A stretch of DNA of 64,000 bases from NCBI GenBank assembly GCA_021234155.1, contig JAJEKV010000013.1:10519240-10583239 (forward strand). The letters run 5' to 3'. Made by a program: the position numbers and the translations under genes. This document shows, one piece after another, positions 11,341 to 23,359 of this stretch (positions are counted from its first letter, which is position 1; each line of letters opens with the position of its first letter). The stretch is from Isoetes taiwanensis (Eukaryota > Streptophyta > Lycopodiopsida > Isoetales > Isoetaceae). The notes under the pieces were generated by a model. That model was not told the DNA's origin and searched no databases. It worked only from the letters and a program-made list of their open reading frames with translations.

Positions 11341-12017
11341 CCTATGGTGTGACAAGATCCACCTTTCGTGAGCGTTTCTCCATACTGCGTGAGGCTTTCT
11401 CCTCTGGGAGCGGGAAAATTGATTTCTGTTGCTACTTCAAAGTTAGGTTTAGAGAGTGAACAAAAACTAGTAGGTTTGGCAAATTTTTTTTACGTCTCCA
11501 AGCCTACAACATCAATAAGATATGAATTTTGAATGTTGGTGTGATGGTGTTATCTTTGAAATATGAGGCTCTATGTTAAGAAATGTGTCTAAGGCATATT
11601 AGATAATTATCTAAAGCATAACTAATGATTTCTCACCTTATCAAAACTTGGAATTTTAGAAGCGACTAGGACCCGGCTAGGACCCCCTAAATTGCCTAAG
11701 GTTAACTATCACGGTCTAGAAATAAGACCACGACCATTTTGAACTCACATGTGTTGGTAATGCGCTATGTATACATAGAGATGGAGTTCTGAGAGAAACT
11801 CAAATAGAGAGAGAATATTAAAATTGTGCCTTTGTAATTTCTTGCCCTATTATGGCGTTTAGACTTTGAAGCGGCCTTGTTCAAAAATATGTGACCAATG
11901 TGAATGCTTACATCTAAAGCACAAGACCTGATGCACAACAAGACATCATAACTCAAAAGATTTGCATTTTATTTAGGGGGCATTCTCGGGAAAACACACT
12001 AGACACAAGTTCTATGT

Positions 12018-13102
12018 AGACATGGCGAGTCGAGCTTGGCTATATATTGGTCCTACTAGTTGGTCCCCGAGGTATGCTTTGAACTCATATACGAAGTCAA
12101 AACCGCATTTCAAGCTCACTGGAACAGCCGAACTGGGGCGACCCTTCATTTTCCCGTCGTGCACCTATACACGTCGGAAAGGGGAAAATTTGGGGCTTGG
12201 CACATCCGTGCGGGGGGTGGCCATTTTTTCTTTTCGAAGACGTTTCTTAGGACATGAGCTACCATTTGAATGGTGGGATTAGCAAATGGAGCAGCTTTGA
12301 TATCCCGATACTTAAACCCTACAAAATCTGTAGGGTTTTCCACCTGATGTCGTGTTTGAAGTGGTGCGGAAGCTGCGTCTTGAGGGTTTCCTCGGGGGGT
12401 TAAGAAGGGAGGAGAACAATAAAAGCCGTCCCGGCACGGTTCAAACACACTTGGACGATGTCGTGTTCCAAGCTTAGACTTCGTGACCTCGAGCATGCCA
12501 GAAGGCACGGAATGACAATACCAGTGCGCTATTGCACCCAGAGGAGCAGAGTTACCCTAGGACACATGGCGAGTCGAGTTTGGCTCTGTTGTTCTTACTG
12601 GCTGGTTTTGGAGTAAACTGGAAGCTTTGAACTCATATATGAAGTCAAAACCGCATTTCAAGCTCACTGGAACAGCCGAACTGGGGCGACCCTTCATTTC
12701 CCCGTCGCGCGCCTATATACGTCGGAAAGGGGAAAATTTAGGGCTTGGCACATCCGTGCGGGGGATGGCCATTTTTCCTTTTTGAAGACGTTTCTTGGGA
12801 CATGAGCTACCATTTGAACGGTGGGATTAGCAGACAGAGCAGCTTTGGTATCCCGATACTTAAACCCTACAAAATCTGTAGGGTTTTCCCTGCCTTTGAA
12901 GTGGCTGAGAGCTTGCGTGCAGGGTTTCCTCGGGGGTTCGAAGGGAGGGAGAACAATAAAAGCCGATCGGGCACCGGTTCCAAACACACCTTAGGGCGAT
13001 GTCGTGTTCCAAGCTTAGACCGTGACCTCGAGCATGCGGAAGGCGCGGGCGACAATACCGGTCGCTATTGCATCCAGGAGGAGCGAGTTACCCTAGGACA
13101 CA
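12018..13102. repeat. ~545-bp direct repeat, two copies (repeat copy 1)
   Basis: The unit starting CATGGCGAGTCGAG at 12022 is repeated from 12567. Both halves contain the CATTTCAAGCTCAC and GGAAAGGGGAAAATTT phrases, the inverted repeat AAACCCTACA/TGTAGGGTTT (12314-12338 and 12862-12886), and AGGGAGGAGAACAATAAAAG or a close variant. Open frames appear on both strands but none matches a family I know, so I treat it as non-coding. Confidence 0.85.
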
Positions 13103-13205
13103 TGTTTGAGGAGTAGAAGATCGAGCAAAGTCCGAATTGCCGGTACATGCTATGTTTATTAGACTAGTGCACTAGGCGGGGGAGCATATATGTTGAAGCG
13201 AAAGG

Positions 13206-13286
13206 TCCCTTTCCCTTTCCCTTTCCTTTCCCTTTCCCTTTCCTTTTTTCCTTTCCCTTTCACTTTCCCTTTCCCTTTCCCTTTCT
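13206..13286. repeat. TTTCCC microsatellite, repeat copy 1
   Basis: About 80 bases of CCCTTT/TTTCCC hexamers with two short interruptions (CCTTTCC and CCTTTTTTCC). The run ends at CTTTCTAGATAATG in all copies. It is not the plant telomere word TTTAGGG. Confidence 0.9.
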
Positions 13287-15275
13287 AGATAATGTATCAT
13301 GGCTTCACCTCATTTGGCCGATTCCATTGTTTTGAAACCATTGGGTGACCATAGCCATTGAGGCGACCATAGAGCACCCTTAAGACTAATATTTAATCTT
13401 TAACTTTGTCACTTATTTAACCATAGGATATTTCCGTTTTCCTTTTAATTGTTACGTAGGCTCAAACCTTAAGTCCGATTATCTTGCCTCTATTCTCAGA
13501 TCACTATAACATGAACCCAAATTCTATCAGATATGGAGAACAATGTAAAAAGGTTTCAATAAATTAATTTGAGAGAGTTGGAATGACAAATAAATTGTGT
13601 CCCTTCCATAAATTTATTACAATCCCATTGCTATAGTAAGTGAATGTATCAATATTTTATTGCTTAAAAATATTCAATTTCTTCAAGCAAATTATAATAC
13701 TTGTGTCTAGTGCTTCATCGAAAAATATCATAACTTAGTTAGCGAAAATGGGCGGTGAAAACTTAGTTCCAAGCCTAGCGTTGAATCGATAATAATATTC
13801 TTGAGTGTCGATTGTGTCACCACTATGTTAAATGGCTCATATTTATAATGGTTAAAAAAAAAACATGTGAGTTGTAAGCCACTATATTGAATGGCTTGTA
13901 TTCTGGTTTGAAAAAATAACAAAGTCATATATTTATGATCTTTATTCTAGACTTGAAGGTCAACGATCAATGCTCATGAATCTTTGATCTAAGCGAATTT
14001 CTTTAATGAATGAGCAGCTCATGCATATTTGACCTAGCAACTTCATGAGAAAATCGTTGGTGCTCATATGACCATTGATACTTATAGCTAAATATAGGTC
14101 ATTATCAATCGTCGAATGAAACGATTGCCAAAAAAAATTGTTATTCATAGAGCTCATATGATTTATTGGCGATCCGTCCGGATCACGAAAGGATAAATAA
14201 GAAGCGCCAACTAGGCATCTACATTCGACCAAGGACAAAGCCGGCTCCATTCCCTAGAAGTTAATATAATGTGAATATATGCAATTAGGATCATGCTTTG
14301 AATTCAAGATTGCTTTTGCATTTCTCGTAACTCTTTATTGCATGAAAGTGAAGCATGTTTTATTCTAAGTTCTTTGCCTAGGTGAAGTCTGATGTCCCGA
14401 ACATCTATTGCCTTTTGCTAGATGGTACAATGGGTATGAATATTGTTTGAGTTTAAAAAGGATCTTATGTTGGTAGCAAAAGGGTTATTATCTACACCAT
14501 ACCTCTAGAGCTCCTCATCACTCCAATTATGCAAGGGAACCTCTAAATCATGCATGATAAACACTTAAAATAATCCAAAATCCTCTTCCATACAAAATGT
14601 GCACTCTATGGATGCTAAATACTATACCACAAAGAATGCATTGGCAACTATAAGTACAAATATACACTTGGCCCAACATAAAACTATGCCACATATAATG
14701 GTAGAAAACATAGACCACACCATGCAACCAGTAGACAAGTCAATGTACATAATATAAGTTTTACGAATAAGGATCATGCTCTAAAAGGAGTGAAAAAATA
14801 GATATAATCGTTGGAATTACTAGTTAATATAAGAAATTATGCTCAAAGTTCGTAATGACTTTAAGGATTGAAACAAGTGTATAAAAAAACAACATCATAA
14901 ACCAACATAATAGTAAATAATCATGTGCCAAAAACATATAACACACTTCCAAAATCAAACATGGTTCTTGAACTAATAAAAAAAGCTTGGGAGGATTGAA
15001 ACTAGGTTAAAACCATGTATCTCATCATGCTAACCAGTATGTAAAATCATCATAGATTATAATATTAACAATGTAGGCTCAAAAATCACCTCCTAAACTA
15101 GCAATAATTTTAAGAAACTAGTGTAAGACATAGAATTAGTATAAGAACTATGATCAAACTAGTAGTGATATTACAAAACCATGAAAGTCATCTAGTTTTC
15201 ATTGACATTATGAGTTGCATGTATTAAAAACCCACCCTTATCTTGGTTTCCATCATGATTATGAATCTGAGTTAC
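13287..15275. repeat. AT-rich block, nearly identical in all copies (repeat copy 1)
   Basis: No gene or known element was recognised. Minus-strand frames of about 90 codons near 13960-14250 (containing NGHMSTNDFLMKLLGQICM) recur in copy 3 but match no family I know. The stretch 14300-15240 is poor in CAG/CTG and CG and is almost base-for-base the same in copies 1 and 2. Confidence 0.7.
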
Positions 15276-15291
15276 TTTTTGGGGGCCTTGT
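15276..15291. repeat. TIR-like left terminus before array A2
   Basis: TTTTTGGGGGCCTTGT stands immediately before the first satellite monomer. It is complementary to the terminus at 7183-7197. Confidence 0.6.
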
Positions 15292-18200
15292 TACTCTTGC
15301 CGGTCAAGGCAACCAAAGTGGAGGACAAGGCACAAGTTACGCCGCCGGGGATCATGGCCGTATAACCCCAGTAACCAACTCCCAAATATAAACATACACT
15401 GGCCGGGTTTGAACCCCCGACCAAGTGCACATTTATTTTTGGCATTACTAGGCCTATACCAACTCAGCACACAAACTTTAGTCATACATGCACACTTTGT
15501 AGGCAGTCGCCTTAGGAAGTCACGGAAATTTTTGTATTTTTTATTTTTGGTCCGGCTAGACTAGTCTTGTCACTAGAATATCATCTTGTGCTGGACTAGC
15601 TAGAAATATCCTACTTTAGGTCAAGGCAACCAAAGTGGAGGACACGTATAGGCACAAGTTACGCCCGTGGGGGGATCATGGCCGTATAACCCCGGTAACC
15701 AATTCCCAAATATAAACATACAGGCGGGGGTTTGAACCCCAAGACCAAGTGCACATTTATTTTGGCATTACTAGGCCTATACCAACTCACCACACATCCG
15801 TTGGGCAAAACTTTAGTCATACATGCACACTTTGTGGCGGGGATATCTCCCCTTAGGAAGTCCGGAAAATTTTTGTATTTTTTTATTTTTTGGTCCAGCT
15901 AGACTAGTCTTGTCACTAGAATATAATCTTGTCTGGACTAGCTAGAAATATCCCTCTTGCCGGTCAAGGCAACCAAAGTGGAGGACATTATAGGCACAAG
16001 TTACGCCCACGTCGGGGATCATGGCCGTATATAACCCGATAACCAACTCCCAAATATAAACATACAGCGGCGGGTTTGAACCCCGACCAAGTGCACATTT
16101 ATTTTGGCATTACTAGGCCTATATCAACTCACCACACATCCGTTTGGGCAAAACTTTAGTCATACATGCACACTTTGTGGCGGGATATCTCCGCCTTAGG
16201 AAGTCCGCGGAAATTTTTGTATTTTTATTTTTGGTCCAGCTAGACTAGTCTTCCAGTCACTAGAATATCATCTTGTCTGGACTAGCTAGAAATATCCTCT
16301 TTTGCCGGTCAAGGCAACCAAAGTGGAGGACACAAGTTACGCCAATGGGATCATGGCCGATATAACCCGGTAACCAACTCCCAAATATAAACATACCTTT
16401 GGGGGGTTTGAACCCCGACCAAGTGCACATTTATTTTGGCATTACTAGGCCTATACCAACTCACCACACATCCGTTGGGCAAAACTTTAGTCATACATGC
16501 GCCTTAGGAAGTCACGGAAATTTTTGTATTTTTTATTTTTTGGTCCAACTAGACTAGTCTTGTCACTAGAATATCATCTTATGTATGGACTAGCTAGAAA
16601 TATCCTCTACTAGGTCAAGGCAACAAAGTGGAGGACGCGTATAGGCACAAGTTACGCCCGCGTGGGGATCATGGCCCAGTAACCAACTCCCAAATATAAA
16701 CATACAAACCCCGACCAAGTGCACATTTATTTTGGCATTACTAGGCCTATACCAACTCACCACACATCCGTTGGGCAAAACTTTAGCCATACATGCACAC
16801 TTTGTAGGCGGGGATATCTCCCGCCTTAGGAAGTCCGCGGAAATTTTTTGTATTTTTATTTTTGGTCCAGCTAGACTAGTCTTGTCACTAGAATATCATC
16901 TTGTCTGCAGACTAGCTAGAAATATCCTTGCCCGGTCAAGGCAACCAAAGTGGAGGACACGTATAGGCACAAGTTCTACCACGTCGGGGATCATGGCCGT
17001 ATAACCCCAATAACCAACTCCCAAATGGAAACATACACTGGCCGGGTTTGAACCCCAGACCAAATGCACATTTATTTTGGCATTACTAGGCCTATACCAA
17101 ATCACCACACATCCGTTGGGCAAAAATTTAGCCATACATGCACACTTTGTGGCGGGATATCTCTGCATTAGGAAGTCCGCGGGATTTTTGTATTTTTTTT
17201 ATTTTTGGTCCAGCTAGACTAGTCTTGTCACTAGAATATCATCTTATGCGGACTAGCTAGAAATATCCCTCCCGGTCAAAGCAACCAAAGTGGAGGACAC
17301 GTATAGGCACAAGTTCTACCACGTCGGGGATCATGGCCGTATAACCCCAGTAACCAACTCCCAAATGTAAACATACACTGGCCGGGTTTGAACCCCCGAC
17401 CAAGTGCACATTTATTTTTGGCATTACTAGGCCTATACCAACTCACCACACATCCGTTGGGCAAAACTTTAGTCATACATGCACACTTTGTAGGCAGGAT
17501 ATCTCCCGCCTTAGGAAGTCACGGAAATTTTTGTATTTTTTATTTTTGGTCCAGCTAGACTAGTCTTGTCACTAGAATATCATCTTGTACAGACTAGCTA
17601 GAAATATCCTACTGCCGGTCAAGGCAACCAAAGTGGAGGACACGTATACTTCGGGGATCATGGCCGTATAACCCCAGTAACCAACTCCCAAATATAAATA
17701 TACACTGGCCGGGTTTGAACCCCCGACCAAGTGCACATTTATTTTTGGCATTACTAGGCCTATACCAACTCACCACACATCCGTTGGGCAAAACTTTAGT
17801 CATACATGCACACTTTGTAGGCAGTCGCCTTAGGAAGTCACGGAAATTTTTGTATTTTTTATTTTTGGTCCAGCTAGACTAGTCTTGTCACTAGAATATC
17901 ATCTTGTCTGGACTAGCTAGAAATATCCTCTTGCCGGTCAAGGCAACCAAAGTGGAGGACACGTATAGGCACAAGTTACGCCCGCGTCGGGGATCATGGC
18001 CGTATAACCCGATAACCAACTCCCAAATATAAACATACCTTGGCGGGTTTGAACCCCGGACAAAGTGCACATTTATTTTTGGCATTACTAGGCCTATACC
18101 AACTCACCACACATCCGTTGGGCAAAACTTTAGTCATACATGCACACTTTGTAGGCGGGATATCTCCGCCTTAGAAGTCCGCGAAAATTTTTGTATTTTT

Positions 18201-18385
18201 ATTTTTGGTCCAGCTAGACTAGTCTTGTCACTAGAATATCATCTTATGCGGACTAGCTAGAAATATCCCTCTTGCGGTCAAGGCAACCAAAGTGGAGGAC
18301 ACGCATATAGGCACAAGATTACGCCCGCGTCGGGGATCATGACCGTATAACCCCAGTAACCAACTCCCAAATATAAACATACACT

Positions 18386-18462
18386 GGCCGGGTTTGAACC
18401 CCCGACCAAGTGCACATTTATTTTTGGCATTACTAGGCCTATACCAACTCACCACACATCCG
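18386..18462 (-). promoter_or_regulatory. tRNA-like internal promoter signature of the satellite (representative monomer)
   Basis: On the minus strand the monomer reads GTGGTGAGTTGGTATAGGCC, then about 40 bases later GGTCGGGGGTTCAAACCCGG. AGTTGGTATAGGC resembles a tRNA D-arm (AGTTGGTAGAGC), and GGTTCAAACC fits the RNA polymerase III B box GWTCRANNC and a tRNA T-arm with its stem. The order and approximate spacing are those of tRNA-derived SINE heads. The pair recurs in nearly every monomer of all four arrays. Transcription is inferred, not shown. Confidence 0.6.
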
Positions 18463-18563
18463 TTGGGCAAAACTTTAGTCATACATGCACACTTTGTAGG
18501 CAGGATATCTCCCGCCTTAGGAAGTCCGCGGGAAATTTTTGTATTTTTTATTTTTTGGTCCAG

Positions 18564-18610
18564 CTAGACTAGTCTTGTCACTAGAATATCATCTTGTACA
18601 GACTAGCTAG
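18564..18610. repeat. Imperfect inverted repeat in the satellite monomer (representative)
   Basis: CTAGACTAGTCTTGT (18564-18578) pairs with ACAGACTAGCTAG (18598-18610) across a 19-base loop with one or two mismatches. The element is present in most monomers. Confidence 0.6.
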
Positions 18611-19906
18611 AAATATCCTCTTGCCCGGTCAAGGCAACCAAAGTGGAGGACACGTATAGGCACAAGTTACGCCCGTCGGGGATCATGGCCGTATAACCCC
18701 GGATAACCAACTCCCAAATATAAACATACACTGGCCGGGTTTGAACCCCCGACCAAGTGCACATTTATTTTTGGCATTACTAGGCCTATATCAACTCACC
18801 ACACATCCGTTGGGCAAAACTTTAGTCATACATGCACACTTTGTAGGCAGGATATCTCCCGCCTTAGGAAGTCACGGAAATTTTTGTATTTTTTATTTTT
18901 GGTCCAGCTAGACTAGTCTTGTCACTAGAATATCATCTTGTACAGACTAGCTAGAAATATCCTACTGCCGGTCAAGGCAACCAAAGTGGAGGACACGTAT
19001 AGGCACAAGTTCTACCACGTCGGGGATCATGGCCGTATAACCCTAGTAACCAACTCCCAAATGTAAACATACACTGGCCGGGTTTGAACCCCTGACCAAA
19101 TGCACATTTATTTTGGCATTACTAGGCCTATACCAACTCACCACACATCCGTTGGGCAAAATTTTAGCCATACATGCACACTTTGTAGGCAGGATATCTC
19201 CCGCATTAGGAAGTCACGGGAATTTTTGTATTTTTGTATTTTTGGTCCAGCTAGACTAGTCTTGTCACTAGAATATCATCTTGTACAGACTAGCTAGAAA
19301 TATCCTACTGCCGGTCAAGGCAACCAAAGTGGAGGACACGTATAGGCACAAGTTCTACCACGTCGGGGATCATGGCCGTATAACCCCAGTAACCAACTCC
19401 CAAATGTAAACATACACTGGCCGGGTTTGAACCCCTGACCAAATGCACATTTATTTTGGCATTACTAGGCCTATACCAACTCACCACACATCCGTTGGGC
19501 AAAACTTTAGCCATACATGCACACTTTGTGGCGGGGATATCTCTCGCATTAGGAAGTCCGCGGGGAATTTTTGTATTTTTTATTTTTGGTCCAGCTAGAC
19601 TAGTCTTGTCACTAGAATATCATCTTGTACAGACTAGCTAGAAATATCCTACTGCCGGTCAAGGCAACCAAAGTGGAGGACACGTATAGGCACAAGTTCT
19701 ACCAAGTCGGGGATCATGGTCGTATAACCCCAGTAACCAACTCCCAAATGTAAACATACACTGGCCGGGTTTGAACCCTTGACCAAATGCACATTTATTT
19801 TGGCATTACTAGGCCTATACCAACTCACCACACATCCGTTGGGCAAAACTTTAGCCATACATGCACACTTTGTAGGCAGGATATCTCCCGCATTAGGAAG
19901 TCACGG

Positions 19907-21145
19907 GTGCTTATTGCCTTCCGGAGTTGGTAAGTTGGTCTGTAGTCCTGCTTGGTTTGTAGGTTGTTTGATTGGATATGTGCCTTGAGGGTTTTGCGGA
20001 TTCGTGGAGATGCATAAAGGCTTAGCTAAGTCTGCTTTGCTTTTGTTCATGTTTGCGTGTTATTGCTGGTCTAAGTATGATAGAGTAGTGGGGCGGGGCT
20101 TGGAGGCATAATGGGCATAGATTGGAGGCATAATGGGCTTTAGATTGGGTGGATTAGGTAGGCGGTTGGGTCTTTGTTTACAGGGGGCTTGTGGTTATGG
20201 TTAGGGCTGATGGGCATGGTAGGCGGGTTATTTTACGGTGCATATGTGTTTGTGGTTGAGTTTTGTAGTGGAGGTCGTTGGTGGCCCGGTTGGTGGACTC
20301 TATGGCATCGCGGGTAGCATATTTCATTGGGAAGTAAGATGATACATCCCGAGATGCATAAGAAAACACCATTTCTAGTGTCTTTGAGTTTGTCTCTGTT
20401 AATAAGGGAAGGTAATTTATGAGCAGGATGGTTTGTATAATGGTGACAATGCTTGGAGAGGTCATTTGTATATCTTTGTACATCTAATGATTGTTACGAA
20501 AAGGCAGGCCGATTATGTTTTTAAATGGAATGGAGCAGCTTGGGAGTAGCGACTTTTGAATCTGATGTAGTTAACATAATCTGGATGTGTGCTAAGGTTA
20601 GCCATCTGCTATGTGTTAATGGAAAATGTTGAGGTGAAGGGCGATGAGCCAAGAAGTTTCATAGCTTACCTGTCACCCCTTGCATTGTTACCAATTTGTT
20701 GCTAACATTTGTATTGTTTGGGTGCAGGTAACCGAAACTTCTTCTCCTTAATGTTTTTCATTTTGTGGAGAACAAGAAGAACCAATGGAGATATGCTACT
20801 GCGGACATGGTGAGATCTTACTGGTGGTGGATGACCAGAAACAACGCTGCAATATGATGGAATTTATAGCATGCTTTCAGTTTTGTATTGGTGATGTATT
20901 TATGACATGAATACATGGATATACTTTGATTTCATATCTGGTTATTAAAAAAGGCGAAATTCTCCCTAATTTGGCATTTGCTTTAACATAGGCTTTAGTA
21001 AGTGGCTATTGGTTATGCATATATTAGGAATGGATATGGCCTGGGTTAAAAACCAGGGTGGATATAGTGGAATGTTTTTACCTTGAATTAAATCTGCTTT
21101 TGTAATATAGTGCAAAGTAGGATTATAATCTTGGTAAAAACGTAT
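19907..21145. other. Post-array region, repeat copy 1
   Basis: No clear gene. The plus strand is G/T-rich. A TTTGGGTGCAG acceptor-like site near 20725 is followed by a short open stretch and a 3'-UTR-like AT-rich tail, so it could be the 3' end of an unknown transcript. Minus-strand frames rich in Pro and Thr match nothing I know. Confidence 0.4.
20785..20910 (+). CDS. Possible 41-residue Cys-rich peptide, repeat copy 1
   Basis: ATG to TGA frame starting MEICYCGHGEILLVVDDQ, with further Cys at residues 22, 30 and 34. CxCG followed by spaced Cys weakly recalls GRF-type zinc knuckles, but the expected Gly-Arg-x-Phe is not present. Other frames across the same bases are also open, so coding is doubtful. 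Confidence 0.2.
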   Translation: MEICYCGHGEILLVVDDQKQRCNMMEFIACFQFCIGDVFMT

Positions 21146-21300
21146 AAATGAAAAAAGTGAAAGGGAACCTAAGAAAAAGGGCCGCGAGGAAAAAGAAAGA
21201 AAAAGCGGGGAAAATAGAAGGCGAGAAAGGGCCGCGGGGAATAGGGGATGAGAGAGCGGGTAAAAAAGAAAGGGAAAAAGGGAAGAAAAAAAAAGCAATG
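21146..21300. repeat. Short polypurine tract, repeat copy 1
   Basis: A/G-rich tract homologous to the right end of the long purine block at 4690-4845. It is followed by GAAACAAGGT as in the left flank. Confidence 0.85.
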
Positions 21301-22110
21301 AAACAAGGTCTTTGCGCCACGAGGGGTTGCCCTATGGTGGCCAGGAATGTGTTTTCATAGTTTCTATTTCATCGTTTAGTGTTGGGTCTTTTTTGTTTTG
21401 TGTGGCTTGGCCTTTAGGGGCAATTCATAAACAAAATGAACAAATGCCAATCTTTCATTATTAGTGTATGCGATTTGAAATGCGTACAAAATCATGTTCT
21501 AACCATGCGATAAAAAAAATGCCCTAAATAGACAAAAATTGATTATAAAGTGAGCGGTCACGAAGACAACTTTTAAATTCTATGAGCCATAACAAATATA
21601 AGTAATTTTAGAAAGTTATTATTAGTGCATTATGATAGTTTTCTATTTTTTTTTTTTTTCAAATTGGTACTAACAACTTTTTGAAAATATTAGTGAAAAA
21701 ATTAGAATGTAAATTTCCTAGAAATATACTTCGAATATTTTCAGTCTTGAACTTTCGAATCCGCTCTATTGTAAATTGATATATCAGGAAATTGTATAAC
21801 TTGGACCATAACTCCAAAACAATTCCTAAAGCTATAAGCCCCACAATAAAAAGTCTAGAGAAATGAACTTACATGAAAATAAAATTTGTAGAACCTATTT
21901 TGATCTCTTGATTTAGAGGACTACGCAACAAAGACAAAAGGTTATAACATCAGCATTGCCAATTAGATATAATCTTTGTTTCGAAAAAATACAATGCTCA
22001 CGGAAAAGAAACATCTAGCGGCGACTTACATTTTAAGCGTTTGGAAAAAATGTAACCACGCTACCCCGAGGTTATACCAATGGTTGCCATCCACAAGATT
22101 TGTTGTATTT

Positions 22111-22256
22111 CTAATCAATATTCTTGATTGCAATACCATCAAATAAAGTGAATCATTCTGCACCTTATTTTTAAGTTGTTCATGAAGCTCTGCAAATAGT
22201 TTGAAGCATTGTGATTTTGTCTTCCTAAGAATAGCTGCTGCAATCCTTTCCCATCT
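22111..22256 (-). pseudogene. SANT/Myb-like exon, repeat copy 1
   Basis: Counterpart of the exon at 57694-57840 with one base missing near 22140, which shifts the C-terminal part. Confidence 0.5.
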
Positions 22257-22349
22257 CTATGCACCCACTAGTAGAGCAAGGGTTTACCCTTTAAAGGTAA
22301 CCAAAAAGTTATAAATTCTCGGATAGAAAGCGAGCGAATCCCGAACATA

Positions 22350-22600
22350 AACTATGTATCGCATGATTTGCATTTAGATAACCCAAGTATCGTGTTTATC
22401 TGTTCATTATGTGAAACACATACATTCTTAATATTGTCCTCTATAGACAAACAATTATCACAGTGGCACATGTTCATGCAAATAAGAACCCCATGAACAA
22501 CGGCATGCAATCGGAAGATCTCGGTTTCTCCAATTGCTTTATTTGCTTGAAGTTCAATTTCCTTGATAAAATCGGGGAATGTCAAGACATCTGATTCAGA
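22350..22600 (-). other. Unrecognised open segment, repeat copy 1
   Basis: Counterpart of 40545-40775, with IPDFIKEIELQ changed to FPDFIKEIELQ and the middle shifted by CWG-linked differences. Confidence 0.3.
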
Positions 22601-23359
22601 TTTTTTGTTATAACCTCCTTGAAAGCCCCCAGGACCATAACCCAGTCTATATTGAGAAATAATAATGCATTAAAAAAAAAATTATTATGAATATGATAAT
22701 GGTTGTGATATGCTTAGGTGCGGTGACATCAAATCGCGACATTCTATATTGAGAATAAGTTAGTAGCAACTTTGTTGCCAACCTTGTCTTCCATGTGTAG
22801 AGTGAGATCGTGCTTCAATTAATAATCGTAACTAGAGATAAATCCTTATATCATTAATGTTATAAGGTAGAATGGCATCTTGTGAGCAAATCAGAGACAA
22901 TGCCAACCTAAATGTTCAATCTTGTTTCTTTGATCCAATTTGGGCTTGTTGTTACTGCGGCCTAGATGTGAATATATCTGCAAGTTCTTTTCTAGAAAGA
23001 GAGTTCAAGATAACGAGGCCCCAAGTTCTTAGAGAGTGAGTTCGAGAGATAACAAGCCCCCTTGTTTGAGGATGATAGCCTTGCGGATGAGGTTTATGAT
23101 TTGTGAGAAAAATCCCATGATCAGTTAAAGAGGAGTTGCCGGTTGAAGGCGTGGTTCATTATGAGGTTTCGATGCGCCCACAAAGGATTCTCTTTTGATC
23201 TTTACCATCGAAATCGAATGCACGAAACCTCCACACAAGCTAGTTCTTTGTCCATTCAAAGAAATTGTTTCCTTTACTGCAAGAACATTGATCTCTTTGA
23301 CTATTTCCACACGGTAAGTTGAGCATTCTCTTGGTGTTGAGCGACAACCGCCAAAGGCC

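Larger units (their letters stand above)
15292..19906 (+). repeat. ~340-bp satellite, array A2 (14 monomers)
   Basis: GGCATTACTAGGCCTATA occurs 14 times between 15441 and 19805, spaced about 295-350 bases. Monomer 1 lacks the CACACATCCGTTGGGC segment, monomer 4 lacks the ACACTTTGTAGGC segment, monomer 6 carries AAATGGAAACATAC, monomer 8 lacks the AGGCACAAGTT segment, and monomers 12-14 carry AAATGCACATTTATTTTGGC with TTTAGCCATAC. Short open frames such as KVLPNGCVVSWYRPSNAK are by-products. Confidence 0.95.

Noticed and set aside
12022-12508. Overlapping open frames in the ~545-bp direct repeat as a gene
   Set aside because: Frames are open on both strands, differ among the copies and match no protein family I know.
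13206-13286. Interstitial telomere repeat
   Set aside because: The unit is TTTCCC/GGGAAA, not the plant telomere word TTTAGGG.
15292-19906. Genuine tRNA genes
   Set aside because: Only D-arm-like and T-arm-like parts are recognisable. No acceptor stem, anticodon arm or terminator pairs with them in a cloverleaf.
20178-20483. Minus-strand Pro/Thr-rich frame (about 100 codons) after the array
   Set aside because: It is interrupted in the other copies and has no similarity to known proteins. Its composition follows the G/T-rich plus strand.
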